Shown: positions 17,865 through 29,324, counted from the stretch's first letter. The stretch is 64,000 bases of DNA from Streptomyces sp. SLBN-31 (GCF_006715395.1 NZ_VFNC01000001.1:930001-994000), one strand, 5' to 3'. Notes: generated by a model from the sequence alone, not told the origin. Translations and numbers: made by a program.

Positions 17865-18671
17865 ATGGTGCGGGTGACCCCGACCGACCGCCGCACGGCC
17901 CTACGCACGGGCGCCGGCCTCCTCGCCGCAGGCGCCCTCTCCGCCGGATGTGCCACGCACGGCGCCGTCGCACATTCCGCGCCCTCCGCGTCGCGTCCGA
18001 CGTCCACCGGACCCTCCGCCACCGAGCCGACCTCCCCCGGAGCGGCCCCCGCCCCCCGCCGCTACCCGGGCCGACCCGCCCAGCTCACCCACGGCCCCCG
18101 CACCCGCCCCCGCGTCGCCCTCACCTTCCACGGCCAGGGCGACCCCGCCATCGCCCACTCCCTGCTGACCGAGGCCGAGAAGCACGGGGCCCACCTCACC
18201 GTCCTCGCCGTCGGCACCTGGCTCGACGAGCACCCCGACATCGCCCGCCGGATCCTCGACGGCGGCCACGACCTCGGCAACCACACCCAGCGGCACCTGG
18301 CGATCGACAGCATGTCCGAGGCCGAGGCCCGCGCCGAGATCACCGCCTGCGCCGGCCGGCTCAGGCACCTCACCGGCTCGATCGGCACCTGGTTCCGCCC
18401 CTCCCGGGCCCCGCTGGCCTCCCCGCTCGTCAGCCGCCTGGCCCGCGAGGCCGGATACCCGCACGTCCTGTCGTACGACGTCGACTCCCTCGACTACACC
18501 CGGCCCGGCGCCGACGCCGTCACCCGCAAGGTCGCCGCCGAGGTGCGCGCCGGGTCCGTGGTCAGCCTGCACTTCGGTTACCCGGACACCGTCGAGGCGC
18601 TCCCCGCCGTCCTGGAAGAACTCGCCCACCGCGGCCTGTCCGCGGTGACCACCACGGAGTTGTTCAGCTGA
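17865..18671 (+). CDS. Polysaccharide deacetylase-like lipoprotein with altered metal motif
   Basis: 268-aa exported NodB-homology protein. The N-terminus (TDRRTALRTGAGLLAAGALSAGC) has a twin arginine, hydrophobic stretch and lipobox Cys, so it may be a Tat-exported lipoprotein. A Ser/Thr/Pro-rich linker leads to the fold at about residue 85. Motif 1, normally TFDDGP, reads LTFHGQGDP, so the usual Asp pair is lost. Motif 2 keeps GNHTQRH and motif 3 is WFRPSRAP. Either it uses an altered metal site or it is a non-catalytic glycan-binding member. Its stop overlaps the next start (TGATG), coupling it to a beta-propeller lipoprotein. Confidence 0.82.
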   Translation: MVRVTPTDRRTALRTGAGLLAAGALSAGCATHGAVAHSAPSASRPTSTGPSATEPTSPGAAPAPRRYPGRPAQLTHGPRTRPRVALTFHGQGDPAIAHSLLTEAEKHGAHLTVLAVGTWLDEHPDIARRILDGGHDLGNHTQRHLAIDSMSEAEARAEITACAGRLRHLTGSIGTWFRPSRAPLASPLVSRLAREAGYPHVLSYDVDSLDYTRPGADAVTRKVAAEVRAGSVVSLHFGYPDTVEALPAVLEELAHRGLSAVTTTELFS

Positions 18672-19849
18672 TGCAGCGCACCCGAATCGCTCACGCCCTC
18701 CTCGCGAGTGCCGTCCTCGTCTCCCTGGCCGCCTGCGGCTCCGGCGCCGACCACCACAAGGACGAGGCCCTCGGCAGCAAGGCGGCCGTCGCGCCCGCCC
18801 GGAAGGAGGCCGCCGTCCAGGGGCTGCCCGGCATGCCGCCCGTCCTCGACCCCAAGGACGTGTACGCGGCCGACCGCCCGAACCGGCTCTCCCCGGTCGT
18901 CAAGGACTTCCCCTCCCGGGTCTACGTCCCCAACACCAACTCCAACACCGTCACCGTCATCGACCCCGCGACGTACCAGGTGATCGAGACGATCCCGGTC
19001 GGCACCCAGCCCCAGCACGTCGTCCCCTCCTGGGACCTGAAGACGCTGTGGGTCAACAACGACCGCGGCAACACCCTCACCCCCATCGACCCGAAGACCG
19101 GCAAGGCGGGTAAGACGGTCGACGTCCACGACCCCTACAACCTCTACTTCACGCCGAACGGCAAGTACGCGATCGTCATGGCCTCCCTCGACCGCGAACT
19201 CGTCTTCCGGGACGCGCACACCATGAAGCGCGCCAAGACCGTCCCGGTCAGCTGTTACGGCGTCAACCACGCCGACTTCTCCCTGGACGGCCGGTACTTC
19301 ATCGTCTCCTGCGAGTTCAGCGGGGAACTGCTCAAGGTCGACACCGAGCGGATGCGGGTCGTCGGCCAGCAGAAGCTGCCCTTCCACGGCTCGATGCCGC
19401 AGGACGTGAAGATCTCCCCCGACGGCAAGCGGTTCTACATCGCCGACATGATGGCCGACGGCGTGTGGATCCTCGACGGCGACAAGTTCACCCAGCCGTC
19501 CTTCCTGCCCACCGGCAAGGGTGCCCACGGCCTCTACATCAGCCGCGACTCACGCGAGATGTACATCTCCAACCGCGGCGAAGGCAGCATCTCCGTCTTC
19601 GACTTCGCGCAGAACAAGCTCACCAAGAAGTGGCACCTGCCCGGCGGCGGCAGCCCCGACATGGGCGGCGTCTCGGCGGACGGCAAGGTCCTGTGGCTGT
19701 CCGGCCGCTACAACGCCGAGGTGTACGCCATCGACACCGCCTCCGGCCGCGAACTGGCCCGCATCAAGGTCGGCAGCGGCCCGCACGGACTCGCGGTCTA
19801 CCCCCAGCCCGGCCGCTACTCACTCGGCCACACGGGCATCTTCCGCTGA
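18671..19849 (+). CDS. YncE-like beta-propeller lipoprotein
   Basis: 392-aa surface lipoprotein: signal peptide with lipobox VSLAAC, then from about residue 80 a seven-bladed beta-propeller of the YncE/lactonase type. The repeats show the family rhythm of short strands such as VYVPNTNSNTVTVIDPATYQVI, LWVNNDRGNTLTPIDPKTG, MYISNRGEGSISVFD and LWLSGRYNAEVYAIDTASG (runs separated along the chain). Ligand or partner unknown. It is translationally coupled to the deacetylase-like gene, suggesting that both act at the cell envelope on one task. No terminator is evident before the convergent GNAT gene. Confidence 0.85.
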   Translation: MQRTRIAHALLASAVLVSLAACGSGADHHKDEALGSKAAVAPARKEAAVQGLPGMPPVLDPKDVYAADRPNRLSPVVKDFPSRVYVPNTNSNTVTVIDPATYQVIETIPVGTQPQHVVPSWDLKTLWVNNDRGNTLTPIDPKTGKAGKTVDVHDPYNLYFTPNGKYAIVMASLDRELVFRDAHTMKRAKTVPVSCYGVNHADFSLDGRYFIVSCEFSGELLKVDTERMRVVGQQKLPFHGSMPQDVKISPDGKRFYIADMMADGVWILDGDKFTQPSFLPTGKGAHGLYISRDSREMYISNRGEGSISVFDFAQNKLTKKWHLPGGGSPDMGGVSADGKVLWLSGRYNAEVYAIDTASGRELARIKVGSGPHGLAVYPQPGRYSLGHTGIFR

Positions 19850-19855
19850 GCCGCC

Positions 19856-20488
19856 CTACCGGGGCAGCAGCAGCGCCTCCGAGCCCACGGCACGGTAACC
19901 GGCGGCCTGGAACGCCCGCACGCTGCGGGCGTTCCCCGGGGCGACCTGGGCCCACAGCGGCTCGGTGGCCAGATGACGGGCGGCGGTCACCAGCAGCCGC
20001 CCCAGCCCCCGGTGCCGTACCCCCTCGTCCACCTCCACCGAGACCTCCAGCCGGCCGCCGACCCCGTGCCCCGTCACCAGCACGCCGCCGTCCGCCTCCC
20101 AGGCCCGCACCTCGTCGCGCCGGCCGCGGGCGTAGCCGACCCGGGAGTGCGTGGCGTCCTCGATCTCCCTCAGCGCCAGGGGCGGTTCGCCGGGCAGCGG
20201 GGCGGCGACCAGCAGCGCGTCGACCGTCTCCGCCCTGCGGCCCGTGCGCTCCATGAACACCGCCAGGAAGCGCGGGTTCATGGAGGCGGCCAGGGCGTCG
20301 CAGTCCGTGGCGCGCAGGGTGTCGTACACCCAGTCCGGATCCTCGTCGGTGAAGACGACGGAGTGCGCGGTGAAGGCGAGGACACCGGCGTCGCGCTCAC
20401 AGACCTGCGGGACGACGGTCGTACGGCCGTCGGCGGGCGGGAAGACGTCGCGGGCCGCCGCGTCGAGAATGTCCCGCAACGTCTCCAT
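19856..20488 (-). CDS. GNAT-family N-acetyltransferase
   Basis: 210-aa acyl-CoA-dependent acetyltransferase. The C-terminal half has the GNAT core: beta strand RLEVSVEVDEGVRHRGLGRLL with the pyrophosphate-binding R/Q-x-x-G-x-G/A equivalent (RHRGLG), followed by PGNARSVRAFQAAGYRAVG, the usual motif B. The N-terminal 100 residues are a divergent acceptor-binding region. I chose ATG 20488, preceded by AAGGAG; the frame continues upstream without domain support. It is divergent from the MerR gene at 20538 with only 49 bp between starts, so MerR may control both. Confidence 0.84.
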   Translation of the reverse strand: METLRDILDAAARDVFPPADGRTTVVPQVCERDAGVLAFTAHSVVFTDEDPDWVYDTLRATDCDALAASMNPRFLAVFMERTGRRAETVDALLVAAPLPGEPPLALREIEDATHSRVGYARGRRDEVRAWEADGGVLVTGHGVGGRLEVSVEVDEGVRHRGLGRLLVTAARHLATEPLWAQVAPGNARSVRAFQAAGYRAVGSEALLLPR

Positions 20489-20537
20489 CTCCGCGCTCCT
20501 TGAGTCTCCACCCACTGGAAGGCCCACACTCGCAGAC

Positions 20538-21449
20538 ATGATCGACGACGGCACCGGACTTTTCACCATCGGAGAGCTGGCCAGGTCCACCGGACTGACG
20601 GTGCGGACGATCCGCTACTGGTCCGACGAGGGCGTCCTGACCCCCGTGACCCGCTCCCCGGGCGGCTACCGGCTCTACGACGCCGGCTCCGCCGCCCGCC
20701 TGGAACTGATCCGCACCCTGTGCGAGCTGGGCCTCGGCCTCCAGGACGTGCGCAAGGTGCTCGTGGGGGAGCGGACGGTCGCGGAGGTCGCGGCGGCGCA
20801 CGTGGTCGCCCTGGACGCGCAGATCGGCACGCTGAGGGTGACCCGTGCGGTGCTGTCGTCCGTGGCGCGACGCGGTTCGACCGCGGAGGAGATGACCCTG
20901 ATGAACAGACTGGCAAGGCTGTCGGCGGCGGAGCGCCGGCGGATCATGGAGGAGTTCGTGGACGAGATGTTCCACGGACTCGACCTCGTCGACCCGGACG
21001 TCCACGAGCGGATGCGCAACACCGCGGTGAACCTGCCGGACGACCCGACACCCGAGCAGGTGGACGCCTGGGTGGAGCTGGCGGAGCTGGTGCAGGACCC
21101 CGAGTTCAAGGCGCAGATGCGCAGGGCGGCCGAGTTCAATCACGCCGACCGCGGACAGGGGGCGCCTGCCGGGACGTCCATGTGGTTCGCCAAGCGGCTC
21201 GTGGAGCTGGTCGGTCAGGCGCGCGAGGAGGGCATCGCGCCCGAGTCGCCCGAGGCCGAGGAGGTGCTGCGGAAGCTGCTGGGCCGGGCCGACCGGGCCG
21301 ACGTCCTCGAACGCGTCCGGGCGACCCACAACGTCCGTCTCGCCCGGTACCGCGAACTGCTCGGTGTACTCAAGGGCGAGCCGGTGCGGACGTTCGAGGA
21401 CGAGTTCGGGTGGGTGGTCGCCGCACTGAAGGCGCATCCGGGCGGTTAG
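20538..21449 (+). CDS. MerR-family transcriptional regulator with C-terminal effector domain
   Basis: 303-aa regulator. The MerR HTH is at residues 8-77 (FTIGELARSTGLTVRTIRYW, SPGGYRLYD). A dimerisation helix runs to about residue 120 and a helical C-terminal domain of about 180 residues follows (AERRRIMEEFVDEMFHGLDL and onward). This domain resembles the poorly characterised ligand-binding half of large Streptomyces MerR proteins. Start ATG 20538 is 49 bp from the divergent GNAT start. The spacing suggests shared control of an acetylation-based resistance or detoxification step, an inference. Confidence 0.86.
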   Translation: MIDDGTGLFTIGELARSTGLTVRTIRYWSDEGVLTPVTRSPGGYRLYDAGSAARLELIRTLCELGLGLQDVRKVLVGERTVAEVAAAHVVALDAQIGTLRVTRAVLSSVARRGSTAEEMTLMNRLARLSAAERRRIMEEFVDEMFHGLDLVDPDVHERMRNTAVNLPDDPTPEQVDAWVELAELVQDPEFKAQMRRAAEFNHADRGQGAPAGTSMWFAKRLVELVGQAREEGIAPESPEAEEVLRKLLGRADRADVLERVRATHNVRLARYRELLGVLKGEPVRTFEDEFGWVVAALKAHPGG

Positions 21450-21507
21450 TCTGACCTGCGTCAGTACGCCAGCACGGCAATGGAACATGGATAAAAGGGG
21501 CGGATCG

Positions 21508-21720
21508 GTGGCCGATATCGAAGCAGCGCGCAAGGAGTTCCAGAGGATCGACACCGACGGCGACGGGTTCATCACCGCCGCCGAGTTCAAGACCGCTCTG
21601 GCCCAGGGGGGCGACTGGAACGTCACCGAGTCGGTGGCCGAGGTCATCATCAAGGCCCGCGACCTCAACGGCGACAAGGTCCTGTCGTTCGACGAGTTCT
21701 GGGCGTACCTGAACAAGTGA
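21508..21720 (+). CDS. Small EF-hand calcium-binding protein
   Basis: 70-aa cytosolic protein with two EF-hands: DTDGDGFITAAEF matches the canonical 12-residue loop exactly, and DLNGDKVLSFDEF is a good second loop. It belongs to the Cab-type small calcium-binding proteins known in Streptomyces. I chose GTG 21508 because GGGGCGGATCG lies just before it and the protein then begins at the conserved ADIEAARKEF segment; ATG 21487 would add seven unconserved residues. It probably acts as a calcium buffer or sensor linked to development, known for the family but not shown here. A strong terminator follows. Confidence 0.9.
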   Translation: MADIEAARKEFQRIDTDGDGFITAAEFKTALAQGGDWNVTESVAEVIIKARDLNGDKVLSFDEFWAYLNK

Positions 21721-21730
21721 CGCCCGCCCG

Positions 21731-21763
21731 AGGGGCGCCGGCGCGGTGTGCGCCGGCGCCCCT
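21731..21763 (+). terminator. Strong hairpin terminator after EF-hand gene
   Basis: AGGGGCGCCGGCG (21731-21743) and CGCCGGCGCCCCT (21751-21763) form a perfect 13-bp stem with a 7-nt loop, 10 bases after the stop. Confidence 0.85.
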
Positions 21764-21922
21764 TCGTCATGCCCGGCGCCGGATCCCGCCGCCGGGGACG
21801 ATGCCCGTTCGACGGCCGGCGCGGAACGGGTACTCGCCGCCCGTCGGAATAGCCCGGAGAGGCCCGGGGTTGACGCGGAGCAGACGTATGCGTGTGCATC
21901 GACCCGAAAGGCAAGGCCTGTC

Positions 21923-22585
21923 ATGAAGATCGGCATCATCGGCGCGGGCAACATCGGCGGCAACCTCACCCGACGGCTGACGGCCCTCGGGCACGACGTC
22001 TCCGTGGCCAACTCCCGAGGCCCGCAGACCCTCACCGAGCTGGCCGAGGAGACCGGCGCGACGCCCGTACCGGTGGAGGAGGCGGCGCGTGACGCGGAGA
22101 TCGTCGTCGTCACCGTCCCGCTGAAGGCCGTCCCGAACCTGCCCTCCGGACTGCTCGACGGGGCCGCCGAGGGCGTCGCGGTGATCGACACCGGCAACTA
22201 CTACCCGCAGCAGCGCGACGGGAAGATCGCCGGGATCGAGGACGAGGGCCTGACCGAGAGCCGCTGGACCGAGCGGCAGATCGGGCACCCCGTGGTCAAG
22301 GCCTTCAACGGCACCTATGCCATCGACATCCTGGAACGCGCGCGCCCGGCCGGCGCCCCCGACCGGCAGGCGCTCCCGGTGGCGGGCGACGACGAGGCGG
22401 CCAAGCGGAAGGTCAGGGCGCTGATCGACGAGCTCGGCTTCGACACCGTGGACGCGGGCGGCCTCGACGACTCCTGGCGCCAGCAGCCGGGCACCCCGGT
22501 GTACGGCCTGCGCGAGGGCGTCGACGGGGTGACGAAGGCGCTGGCCGCGGCGAGCCCCGAGCGTACGGCGGAGTGGCGGGCCTGA
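21923..22585 (+). CDS. NADPH-dependent F420 reductase-like protein
   Basis: 220-aa Rossmann-fold protein related to F420H2:NADP oxidoreductase and NADP-binding domain F420 proteins. The dinucleotide motif GIIGAGNIGGNLTRRL is at residues 4-19, followed by VSVANSRGPQ, the basic/serine segment expected for NADP preference. The catalytic core continues as VVVTVPLKAVPNLP and VIDTGNYYP. The family passes hydride between NADPH and coenzyme F420 or reduces related acceptors; F420 chemistry is common in Streptomyces. ATG 21923 has GAAAGGCAAGG upstream. It converges with the MOSC gene. Confidence 0.8.
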   Translation: MKIGIIGAGNIGGNLTRRLTALGHDVSVANSRGPQTLTELAEETGATPVPVEEAARDAEIVVVTVPLKAVPNLPSGLLDGAAEGVAVIDTGNYYPQQRDGKIAGIEDEGLTESRWTERQIGHPVVKAFNGTYAIDILERARPAGAPDRQALPVAGDDEAAKRKVRALIDELGFDTVDAGGLDDSWRQQPGTPVYGLREGVDGVTKALAAASPERTAEWRA

Positions 22586-22595
22586 CGCCGCCGGC

Positions 22596-23141
22596 TCAGA
22601 CGACGTCCAACGGCCGGTGCGGCCCCTCCGGCAACTCCACCTCGACCGGGTCCCCGGGCCGCACCACGCCGCCGCTCACGACGACGCCCATGATCCCGGC
22701 CCTGCGCCGGACCGAGCCGTCCGCGTCCCGCCCGACGACCTGCTTCAGCAGCCCCCTGCGGAAGTCGTCGATCTGCGGACACGGGTTGCGCAGCCCGGTG
22801 ACCTCGACGACCGCCTCGTCCCCGAGCCGCAGCAGCGCGCCGACCGGCAGGCCCAGCAGATCGATCCCCCGCGTGGTGACGTTCTCCCCGAGCTGCCCGG
22901 CCGCGACCTCGAACCCGGCCTCCCCGACCTCGCCGAACAGCTCCTCGTGAATGAGGTGCACCTGCCGCAGGTTCGGCTGCGAGGGGTCCCGGGCCACCCG
23001 CGACCGGTGCTTCACCGTCAGCCCGGCATGCACATCACCCTCGACGCCCAGCCCTTCGAGCAGCGTGATGCTCTCCCGGTTGGGCTTGGTGAACGAGTAC
23101 GTTTCGTTGCTGCTGACCGCGGCGACCGACCCACCCGACAT
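22596..23141 (-). CDS. MOSC domain-containing protein
   Basis: 181-aa protein with the molybdenum cofactor sulfurase C-terminal (MOSC) fold. Typical blocks are present: GVEGDVHAGLTVKHRSRV (N-terminal), LIHEELFGEV, and GENVTTRGIDLLGLPVGALLRLG followed by VEVTGLRNPCPQID, whose Cys is the conserved cysteine of the family. Stand-alone MOSC proteins of this size are thought to bind or transfer sulfur or molybdenum ligands, similar to YiiM. The gene is probably monocistronic. It lies 40 bp from the GH25 gene on the same strand. Confidence 0.85.
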   Translation of the reverse strand: MSGGSVAAVSSNETYSFTKPNRESITLLEGLGVEGDVHAGLTVKHRSRVARDPSQPNLRQVHLIHEELFGEVGEAGFEVAAGQLGENVTTRGIDLLGLPVGALLRLGDEAVVEVTGLRNPCPQIDDFRRGLLKQVVGRDADGSVRRRAGIMGVVVSGGVVRPGDPVEVELPEGPHRPLDVV

Positions 23142-23181
23142 GAGAATTCTCCCCTCGTCCCTACGGGGAATGATCTCTCAC

Positions 23182-23739
23182 TCAGGCGCCCGCGGCCCAC
23201 TCCTTGAGGGCCGCCCTGCTCGCGAAGTCCGCGACGTCCTTGTCGTGCGGTTCGCTGGAGTACTGGTGGAAGCGCCACTTGGCCTTGATACGGGGCTTGC
23301 CCGCCGTGACGTAGTCGGCGATCCACAGGCCGTCGCCGGCGTACGAGGTGCGGTCGATGTCGAGCCAGAAGTTCCTGTTGGCGTAGAGGATCACCCGGTT
23401 GTTCGGCCTGAGCGCCTTCACCTTGCGGATGAAGGAGTCCTTCTCCGCGTTGCTCGCATGCGTCCCGGAGCTCGTCGTCTCCCAGTCGACGGCGAGGACG
23501 TCGCCCGCTTTCTCGGGGGCGTGCCGGACGAAGTACTCGGCCTGGGCCTGGAGGTTGCCGGGCCACAGGAAGTGGTAGAAGCCGACGACCAGGCCCGCGT
23601 CCCGGGCGGTCTTCGTCTGCGCGGCCAGTCTCGGGTTGACGTACGAACGGCCCTCCGTCGCCTTGACGAAGGCGAAGGAGAGGCCGTCCGTACCGTACGA
23701 AGCGGACTGGAACGCGCTGACGTCGATTCCGTGCAGCAT
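23182..23739 (-). CDS. GH25 lysozyme-like (muramidase) protein without signal peptide
   Basis: 185-aa single-domain glycoside hydrolase family 25 protein. The N-terminus MLHGIDVSAFQ is the first beta strand with its conserved Asp, followed by FVKATEGRSYVNP, GFYHFLWPGN and the catalytic Asp-x-Glu strand DVLAVDWETTSSG. Later strands are VILYANRNFW and WIADYVTAGKP. It would cleave the MurNAc-GlcNAc bond of peptidoglycan. No signal peptide or cell-wall-binding repeat is present and the fold starts at residue 3, so export must use another route or the protein acts after lysis. It sits next to a secreted PLC-like gene on the same strand. Confidence 0.85.
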   Translation of the reverse strand: MLHGIDVSAFQSASYGTDGLSFAFVKATEGRSYVNPRLAAQTKTARDAGLVVGFYHFLWPGNLQAQAEYFVRHAPEKAGDVLAVDWETTSSGTHASNAEKDSFIRKVKALRPNNRVILYANRNFWLDIDRTSYAGDGLWIADYVTAGKPRIKAKWRFHQYSSEPHDKDVADFASRAALKEWAAGA

Positions 23740-23800
23740 GGGGGAACTCCCTGAAGTACCGTCGTGGGGAGAGGAGTTGCGGACCCCATACTTTAGGGCG

Positions 23801-24832
23801 TCAACTTCTGGCGGCCACCGAACTCAGCACGGATGCCGGCTTCGCCGCCCAGTCCGAGGTGATCAGACTCGCGTGGTCCCCGGCCAACAAGGCCAGTCTG
23901 GCGGCCACTTCGGCGTCCGTCGGAGCGGTCGAGGAGATCGCCGGGGAGACGCCGGCCGCGTCCGTCATGATCAGGATGTAGTGGTTCGCCGAGTAGAAGG
24001 ACGTGTCGTAGCCGTTGTCGACGTACGACGCCGCGTCACCGTCGAAGAAGACGAACCACGGCCGGATGGAACTGTCGTAGCGGCCGGCGCGCGGGTCGCC
24101 GCCCGCCGCGCCGAGCACCGCCGGGAAGGCCTGCGCCGCCGAGATGTTCCCGGCCGCGTACAGGTCGCGCAGGTGGTCGCCGTACTCCTCGTCGGTCCAG
24201 TAGTGGTCGAAGGGGTTCTGCTGCTCGACCGTGCCGGGTGTGAGCTCGAAGAGGAACTTGCCCTTCATCGCGTCCCGCGTGGGCCACGCGTTCGCCTTCG
24301 CCGCCGCGTCGAGCGTGGAGTAGGAGGAGCCGAGTAGGTCGGCCGGCCGGAAGACGCTCCCGCCGAGCTTGCGCGAGACCAGGGTGTCGAACTCGTCGGG
24401 GCCGAGGCCGGCCTTGTTGTTGAAGCCGACCTTCAGCTCGACCTTGACGACGACGGGCGCGTGGTCGGGGTGGAGCTGCTGCCAGGCCGCCATGTTGTCC
24501 AGGCAGCTGCCGAGGTCCTGGTTGCGGCTCTTGCTGTAGAGCTCGCCCGGCGTGGCCGCCTTCTCGCAGTTGTTGTCGTTGCCCAGCGGATTGCTGTGGC
24601 TCACCCGCCACCGCCTGCTCAGGCTGTCCGCGTACACGTCCAGCTCCAGCAGCGAGGCACCGGAGTCCAACGCCTGTGCCCAGTAGGTGTACTTGGCCTT
24701 CTCGTACGCATTGTGCGTCCCGATCGCCGTAGTCTCCGAGAACTTCGGCGACGCCGCATGGGCGTTGCCCGGTACCGCCATCAGCATCGCGGCCGCGCCC
24801 AGCAGCGCCGCCACCCGTCTCACCACGCGCAT
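23801..24832 (-). CDS. Secreted phosphatidylinositol-specific phospholipase C-like protein
   Basis: 343-aa exported protein. The signal peptide (MRVVRRVAALLGAAAMLMA, cleavage after NAHAA) is clear. The mature part is a PLC-type TIM barrel: IGTHNAYEK carries the first catalytic His, LLELDVYAD the acidic metal or substrate residue, and WRVSHSNPLG the second His. Members of this calcium-dependent bacterial branch cleave phosphoinositides or related glycerophosphodiesters outside the cell. Cysteine pairs (NCEK and GSCLDN) suggest a disulfide. No terminator hairpin is obvious before the downstream GH25 gene. Confidence 0.83.
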   Translation of the reverse strand: MRVVRRVAALLGAAAMLMAVPGNAHAASPKFSETTAIGTHNAYEKAKYTYWAQALDSGASLLELDVYADSLSRRWRVSHSNPLGNDNNCEKAATPGELYSKSRNQDLGSCLDNMAAWQQLHPDHAPVVVKVELKVGFNNKAGLGPDEFDTLVSRKLGGSVFRPADLLGSSYSTLDAAAKANAWPTRDAMKGKFLFELTPGTVEQQNPFDHYWTDEEYGDHLRDLYAAGNISAAQAFPAVLGAAGGDPRAGRYDSSIRPWFVFFDGDAASYVDNGYDTSFYSANHYILIMTDAAGVSPAISSTAPTDAEVAARLALLAGDHASLITSDWAAKPASVLSSVAARS

Positions 24833-24939
24833 ACGTCAAAACCCCTTCGCCGTCACCGAGTTGGCGGCAGCGTAGGGGCAGACGGTTACTGATGGGTAGA
24901 CCCGGCTGGAACGTCATTCTCCGCCCGGCGCGGGGGAGT

Positions 24940-26307
<1,368 letters not shown>

Positions 26308-26330
26308 GGGTACTCCTCAGTGCGGGGGTG

Positions 26331-26359
26331 GTGGGGCACCCGGCTCACGGGTGCCCCAC
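26331..26359 (-). terminator. Intercistronic hairpin between glyA and sdaA
   Basis: GTGGGGCACCCG (26331-26342) pairs perfectly with CGGGTGCCCCAC (26348-26359) around a 5-nt loop, eight bases past the glyA stop on the minus strand. It probably terminates part of the glycine operon transcript before sdaA or protects the upstream mRNA. Confidence 0.7.
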
Positions 26360-26366
26360 CGGGGAC

Positions 26367-27632
26367 TTACTTGTTCAGGCCGGGGTACAGCGGGTGCTTG
26401 TGGGCCAGGGCCACGACCCGGGCCTTCAGACCGGCCGCGTCGTACGACGGCTTCAGCGCCTCGGCGATCACGTCGGCGACCTCGGCGAAGTCCTCCGCCG
26501 TGAAGCCGCGGGTCGCCAGCGCCGGAGTACCGATCCGCAGCCCCGACGTGACCATCGGCGGGCGCGGGTCGTTGGGGACCGCGTTGCGGTTGACCGTGAT
26601 GCCGATCTCGTGCAGCCGGTCCTCGGCCTGCTGCCCGTCCAGCTCGGACTCGCGCAGGTCGACCAGGAGCAGGTGCACGTCCGTGCCGCCGGACAGGACG
26701 TTCACCCCGGCCTCGCGGGCGTCGGCGGCCGTCAGGCGCTCGGCGAGGATGCGGGCACCCTCCACCGTACGCCGCTGGCGCTCCTTGAACTCCTCGCCCG
26801 CGGCGACCTTGAAGGACACCGCCTTCGCCGCGATCACGTGCTCCAGCGGACCGCCCTGGAAGCCGGGGAAGACCGAGGAGTTCAGCTTCTTCGCGAAGTC
26901 GGTGCTGCGCGCGAGGATGATGCCGCCGCGCGGGCCGCCGAGCGTCTTGTGCGTGGTGGAGGTGACGACGTCGGCGTACGGCACCGGGTTGGGGTGCAGC
27001 CCCGCCGCGACCAGGCCCGCGAAGTGGGCCATGTCGACCCACAGGTACGCCTCGACCTCGTCGGCGATCCGGCGGAACTCGGCGAAGTCCAGCTGCCGCG
27101 GGTATGCCGACCAGCCCGCGATGATGACCTTCGGGCGGTGCTCCTTGGCCAGCCGCTCCACCTCGGCCATGTCCACCAGGCCGGCGTCGTCGACGTGGTA
27201 CGCGACCACGTCGAACTGCTTGCCGGAGAAGTTCAGCCGCATCCCGTGGGTGAGGTGCCCGCCGTGGGCGAGGTCCAGACCCAGGATGGTGTCGCCGGGC
27301 TTGGCCAGCGCGAACAGGGCCGCCTGGTTGGCGGAGGCGCCGGAGTGCGGCTGGACGTTGGCGTACGCGGCGCCGAACAGCTCCTTCACCCGGTCGATGG
27401 CGATCTGCTCGGCGACGTCGACGTGCTCGCAGCCGCCGTAGTAGCGCCGGCCGGGGTAGCCCTCGGCGTACTTGTTGGTCAGGACCGAGCCCTGGGCCTC
27501 CATGACCGCCAGCGGAGCGAAGTTCTCCGAGGCGATCATCTCGAGGGTGGACTGCTGGCGCCCGAGCTCGGCGTCGACCGCGGCCGCGATCTCAGGGTCG
27601 AGCTCGTGCAGGGGTGTGTTCAGGACAGACAT
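26367..27632 (-). CDS. glyA: Serine hydroxymethyltransferase
   Basis: 421-aa PLP enzyme that interconverts serine and glycine with tetrahydrofolate, the main source of one-carbon units. Family blocks are complete: [36 protein letters not shown], the PLP-lysine motif [16 protein letters not shown], and the C-terminal [13 protein letters not shown]. Full normal length. It lies 14 bp behind gcvH and belongs to the riboswitch-controlled operon. With the glycine cleavage proteins it turns two glycines into one serine, CO2 and ammonia. Confidence 0.96.
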   Translation of the reverse strand: MSVLNTPLHELDPEIAAAVDAELGRQQSTLEMIASENFAPLAVMEAQGSVLTNKYAEGYPGRRYYGGCEHVDVAEQIAIDRVKELFGAAYANVQPHSGASANQAALFALAKPGDTILGLDLAHGGHLTHGMRLNFSGKQFDVVAYHVDDAGLVDMAEVERLAKEHRPKVIIAGWSAYPRQLDFAEFRRIADEVEAYLWVDMAHFAGLVAAGLHPNPVPYADVVTSTTHKTLGGPRGGIILARSTDFAKKLNSSVFPGFQGGPLEHVIAAKAVSFKVAAGEEFKERQRRTVEGARILAERLTAADAREAGVNVLSGGTDVHLLLVDLRESELDGQQAEDRLHEIGITVNRNAVPNDPRPPMVTSGLRIGTPALATRGFTAEDFAEVADVIAEALKPSYDAAGLKARVVALAHKHPLYPGLNK

Positions 27633-27646
27633 GCGTCTACGGCTCC

Positions 27647-28024
27647 TCAGCCGGCGTTCTGGGCGGTGTACTCGTCGGCGGAGAGCAGGTCGCTCGGCTC
27701 CTCGGTGACGCGGACCCTGAACAGCCAGCCGCCCTCGAAGGGGGCCGAGTTGACCAGGGACGGGTCGTTCACCACGTCCTCGTTGATCTCGGTGACCTCA
27801 CCGGTGACGGGGGAGTACAGGTCGCTGACCGACTTGGTCGACTCCAGCTCGCCGCAGGTCTCGCCCGCGGTCACGGCGGAGCCCACCTCGGGAAGCTGGG
27901 CGTAGACGACGTCGCCGAGGGCGTTGGCCGCGAACTCGGTGATGCCGACCGTCGAGACGCCGTCCTCGGCGGCCGACAGCCACTCGTGCTCCTTGCTGTA
28001 GCGCAGCTGCTGGGGGTTGCTCAT
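27647..28024 (-). CDS. gcvH: Glycine cleavage system H protein
   Basis: 125-aa lipoyl carrier of the glycine cleavage complex. YSKEHEWLS is the typical N-terminus, and the lipoylated Lys is in [34 protein letters not shown] and the C-terminal [11 protein letters not shown] complete the biotinyl/lipoyl fold. ATG 28024 is preceded by AGGAGA; the frame stays open further upstream without similarity. It shuttles the aminomethyl group between GcvP and GcvT. gcvP itself is not in this window, so the complex depends on a gene elsewhere. Confidence 0.96.
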   Translation of the reverse strand: MSNPQQLRYSKEHEWLSAAEDGVSTVGITEFAANALGDVVYAQLPEVGSAVTAGETCGELESTKSVSDLYSPVTGEVTEINEDVVNDPSLVNSAPFEGGWLFRVRVTEEPSDLLSADEYTAQNAG

Positions 28025-28145
28025 GGCCTGAATTCTCCTGTACGCGCGGGAGTGCTGGTGAATGGGGGACTGCTGGATACGCGAGTGAGCAGGGCGGATG
28101 TGCTCGGCGTCACGTCCGTGCGGTGAAGCCGTCCGGCTCCAGTGT

Positions 28146-29264
<1,119 letters not shown>

Positions 29265-29324
29265 CGGACGGTCGTCTCCCAGGGCGTTGAACATGACGGA
29301 CGAGGTCATGACGGGCGAGGTCGT

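Noticed and set aside
17434..17973. Minus-strand open frame through the foldback repeat and intergenic region
   Set aside because: It spans the foldback element and the start of the deacetylase-like gene, has no domain and no ribosome binding site.
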